From Lachnospiraceae bacterium UBA3401 (GTDB lineage: Bacteria; Bacillota; Clostridia; Lachnospirales; Lachnospiraceae), in the NCBI GenBank assembly GCA_002358575.1, contig DEPD01000120.1, forward strand, positions 1 to 16,130: 16,130 nucleotides of DNA. Reading direction: 5' to 3'. The notes under the pieces were generated by a model. The model was not told the DNA's origin. It was given only the letters and a program-made list of their open reading frames with translations, and did not search any database. Below are positions 14,264 through 16,130 of the stretch, one piece after another. The position numbers and the translations under genes are program-made. Each line of letters starts with the position of its first letter. Position 1 is the first letter of the stretch.

Positions 14264-14292
14264 TTGACATAGCCTGATTAAAAGAGTAAAAT
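14264..14292 (+). promoter_or_regulatory. Strong promoter for rny
   Basis: TTGACA (14264-14269) and TAAAAT (14287-14292) are exactly 17 bases apart. The predicted start is near 14299, leaving a leader of about 130 bases before the rny start codon. Confidence 0.85.
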
Positions 14293-14299
14293 TAGTATG

Positions 14300-14424
14300 T
14301 TGTAGTATCTGTAAAGATACAATAAAGTGACTATTCGGAATACTTTATAGATTTCAGCGTTGAGCAGGAAACTGTGGAGGCACTGAACAGTTGCACAATG
14401 AAAATTTAATAAGGAGGTGCTCCT
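14300..14424 (+). promoter_or_regulatory. Structured 5' leader of rny
   Basis: The leader can form a hairpin right at its predicted 5' end (14300-14310 with 14315-14325, one mismatch, GTAA loop) or an alternative one (ataaagt 14322-14328 with actttat 14342-14347), which share bases and exclude each other. A further 5-bp stem (actgt/acagt) lies around 14371-14393. The Shine-Dalgarno itself sits in AGGAG-gtg-CTCCT (14412-14424), a self-complementary hairpin. I recognise no known riboswitch class. Confidence 0.5.
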
Positions 14425-14428
14425 GTAC

Positions 14429-15973
14429 ATGCTATACTACGTATTAGAGGCAGTTGTCATCATTGCGGTATGTGTAGCAGGCTGTTTTTTCGCATTTTCA
14501 AACTACAAGAAAAACGTAGAGACTACTATTGGAAATGCTGAGGATAAGGCAAGGGAAATCGTTGATGAGGCTCTAAAGACGGCTGAGACAAAAAAACGCG
14601 AGGGACTTCTTGAGGTTAAGGAGGAATCCATTAAGACCAAGAATGAGCTTGATAAGGAAATCAAGGAGCGCAGGGCGGAAGCACAGCGCTATGAGAGACG
14701 TATTCAGCAGAAAGAGGAGAGCATTGACAAGAAGGCGGAAGCGATTGAAAAGAAAGAAGCCATCCTTGTTGCACGGGAAGAAGAGCTTGCAAAACAATCG
14801 GCAGTTGTTGCAAGACTGAACGAAGAGCGGATACAGGAACTGGAACGGATTTCAGGATTAACCTCTGAACAGGCAAAAGAGCATTTATTAAAAATTGTTG
14901 AAGACGAAGTAAAACATGAAACAGCAGTGATGATCAAGGAAATGGAAAGCAGGGCGAAAGAAGAAGCTGACAAGAAAGCGAAAGAGTATGTTGTCACAGC
15001 GATTCAAAAGTGTGCTGCAGACCATGTTTCCGAGACGACCATTTCCGTTGTACAGCTTCCAAATGATGAGATGAAAGGCAGGATTATTGGCAGGGAAGGA
15101 CGCAATATCAGGACTTTGGAGACACTTACAGGTGTTGAACTGATTATTGATGATACGCCGGAAGCAGTAATTCTCTCAGGGTTTGATCCAATCAGGAGGG
15201 AAATTGCCAGAATCGCACTTGAGAAGCTGATTGTGGACGGACGGATTCATCCAGCAAGGATTGAGGAGATGGTTGAGAAAGCCCAGCGAGAAGTTGAAGT
15301 AATGATTAAGGAGGAGGGCGAGGCAGCAACTTTGGAGGTTGGTGTGCATGGCATTCATCCAGAATTAGTAAAGCTTCTGGGCAAAATGAAGTTTCGGACG
15401 AGTTATGGTCAGAATGCATTGAAGCATTCCATTGAGGTAGCACATCTCACTGGTCTGCTTGCTGCAGAGATGGGATTTGATGTCAGAATGGCAAAGAGAG
15501 CTGGCTTGCTGCATGATATCGGCAAGGCAGTGGACCATGAGATGGAAGGTTCGCATATACAATTGGGAGCAGAATTGTGCAGAAAGTACAAGGAATCTCA
15601 GATTGTTATCAATGCAGTTGAATCTCATCATGGTGATGTGGAGGCTCGTTCATTGATTGCCTGTCTGGTTCAGGCTGCGGATACCATTTCGGCTGCAAGA
15701 CCGGGAGCAAGACGTGAAACACTCGAAACATATACAACCAGGTTGAAACAACTGGAAGAAATAACCAACAATTTTAAAGGTGTCGATAAATCTTTTGCTA
15801 TTCAGGCAGGTAGAGAGGTTCGGGTAATGGTAGTTCCTGAGCAGATCAATGATTCCGACATGATACTGCTGGCGCGTGATATTTCTAAGCAGATTGAAGC
15901 AGAGCTTGAATATCCAGGACAGATTAAAGTAAATGTTATTAGGGAATCTCGTGTCGTTGAGTATGCGAAATAA
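14429..15973 (+). CDS. rny: Ribonuclease Y
   Basis: A 514-residue RNase Y, the standard length. The ATG at 14429 lies 11 bases after AAGGAGG; an in-frame GTG at 14417 overlaps that site and is ruled out. Layout: N-terminal membrane helix (~4-24), long charged coiled coil (~28-190), KH RNA-binding domain with GRIIGREGRNIR (217-228), and HD phosphohydrolase domain with H333 (KHSIEVA) and the H362-D363 pair (LLHDIGKAVDHE), plus ESHHGD (398-403). RNase Y is the membrane-anchored endonuclease that starts bulk mRNA decay in many Firmicutes. It has its own promoter and terminator, so it is a single-gene unit after recX. Confidence 0.97.
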   Translation: MLYYVLEAVVIIAVCVAGCFFAFSNYKKNVETTIGNAEDKAREIVDEALKTAETKKREGLLEVKEESIKTKNELDKEIKERRAEAQRYERRIQQKEESIDKKAEAIEKKEAILVAREEELAKQSAVVARLNEERIQELERISGLTSEQAKEHLLKIVEDEVKHETAVMIKEMESRAKEEADKKAKEYVVTAIQKCAADHVSETTISVVQLPNDEMKGRIIGREGRNIRTLETLTGVELIIDDTPEAVILSGFDPIRREIARIALEKLIVDGRIHPARIEEMVEKAQREVEVMIKEEGEAATLEVGVHGIHPELVKLLGKMKFRTSYGQNALKHSIEVAHLTGLLAAEMGFDVRMAKRAGLLHDIGKAVDHEMEGSHIQLGAELCRKYKESQIVINAVESHHGDVEARSLIACLVQAADTISAARPGARRETLETYTTRLKQLEEITNNFKGVDKSFAIQAGREVRVMVVPEQINDSDMILLARDISKQIEAELEYPGQIKVNVIRESRVVEYAK

Positions 15974-15990
15974 TTGAAATGAGCATTATG

Positions 15991-16027
15991 AACCATCAAG
16001 ATCTAAAAAGATTTTGATGGTTTTCTT
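15991..16027 (+). terminator. Intrinsic terminator after rny
   Basis: A 14-bp stem with one G-T pair and an AAAA loop (15991-16004 with 16009-16022) begins 17 bases after the rny stop and runs into a T-rich tract (ttttctt). This is the best-formed terminator in the window. Confidence 0.88.
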
Positions 16028-16062
16028 ATGTTCATGCCGATGCAGAGGAAATATGTCATTAT

Positions 16063-16128
16063 ATGGTGTCGCGGCGAGTAGGGGAAGAAACCTTCCCTGT
16101 TCGATTATATGGAACTGTAGAAAAATAA
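16063..16128 (+). other. Short open stretch and small hairpin at the window end
   Basis: From an ATG at 16063 a 21-residue open frame (MVSRRVGEETFPVRLYGTVE plus K) runs to a TAA. It includes a 6-bp stem gggaag-aaac-cttccc (16082-16097). No ribosome binding site precedes the ATG. It may be part of a repeated intergenic element or the leader of a gene beyond the window. I would not call it a gene. Confidence 0.2.
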
Positions 16129-16130
16129 CT

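Noticed and set aside
1012..16088. Exact 13-base match gagtaggggaaga at 1012-1024 and 16076-16088
   Set aside because: A 13-base repeat is expected about this often by chance in 16 kb, and the flanks do not match.
1..16130. CRISPR array, tRNA, rRNA, phage or toxin-antitoxin and defence genes
   Set aside because: No regularly spaced direct repeats, cloverleaf sequences, rRNA motifs or recognisable defence domains were seen on either strand.

Overview
The window looks like chromosome from a low-GC, anaerobic Clostridia-class Firmicute, most likely a Lachnospiraceae member. Supporting signs are strong AGGAGG-type ribosome binding sites, the yicC-remA-rpoZ cluster, RNase Y, an ECF-type vitamin transporter component with a cobalamin riboswitch, a Gram-positive SOS box at recA, a lipoteichoic-acid-type synthase and a small rubredoxin. 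The genus cannot be fixed from this sequence alone.

Layout. Bases 1-740 are insertion-sequence debris: the 3' ends of two different IS3-family transposase genes, separated by a long inverted repeat. Then come an isolated rubredoxin gene (plus strand, 856-1017) and, converging on it, a soluble chemoreceptor with a C-terminal CZB zinc-binding domain (minus strand, 1062-2417). Bases 2642-3917 hold a minus-strand unit: promoter, cobalamin riboswitch, a DUF4430 lipoprotein and an ECF S component, ending in a hairpin. It reads as a B12-regulated corrinoid uptake module. Bases 3914-8348 hold a minus-strand pair, a sulfatase-type LTA synthase followed by a YfhO membrane protein, which probably polymerise and glycosylate a polyglycerolphosphate polymer. 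A 424-bp divergent intergenic region (8349-8772) carries a 155-bp foldback element with a 3-bp target duplication, and a near-consensus promoter for the rightward operon.

The right half is a plus-strand housekeeping block. yicC-remA-rpoZ-rimO-pgsA (8773-12113) is tightly packed, with overlapping or coupled starts. A hairpin terminator and a highly structured spacer (about 12170-12320) follow. recA-recX has its own promoter and two candidate LexA/SOS boxes. rny has its own strong promoter and a structured 5' leader, and ends at a good intrinsic terminator (15991-16027). Compared with the usual Firmicutes arrangement, gmk is missing between remA and rpoZ, and cinA is missing between pgsA and recA.

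I found no CRISPR array, tRNA, rRNA, phage or defence island. The most distinctive parts are the riboswitch-controlled lipoprotein/ECF-S pair, the rubredoxin with unusual residues beside its metal-binding knuckles, the foldback element, and the structured rny leader.
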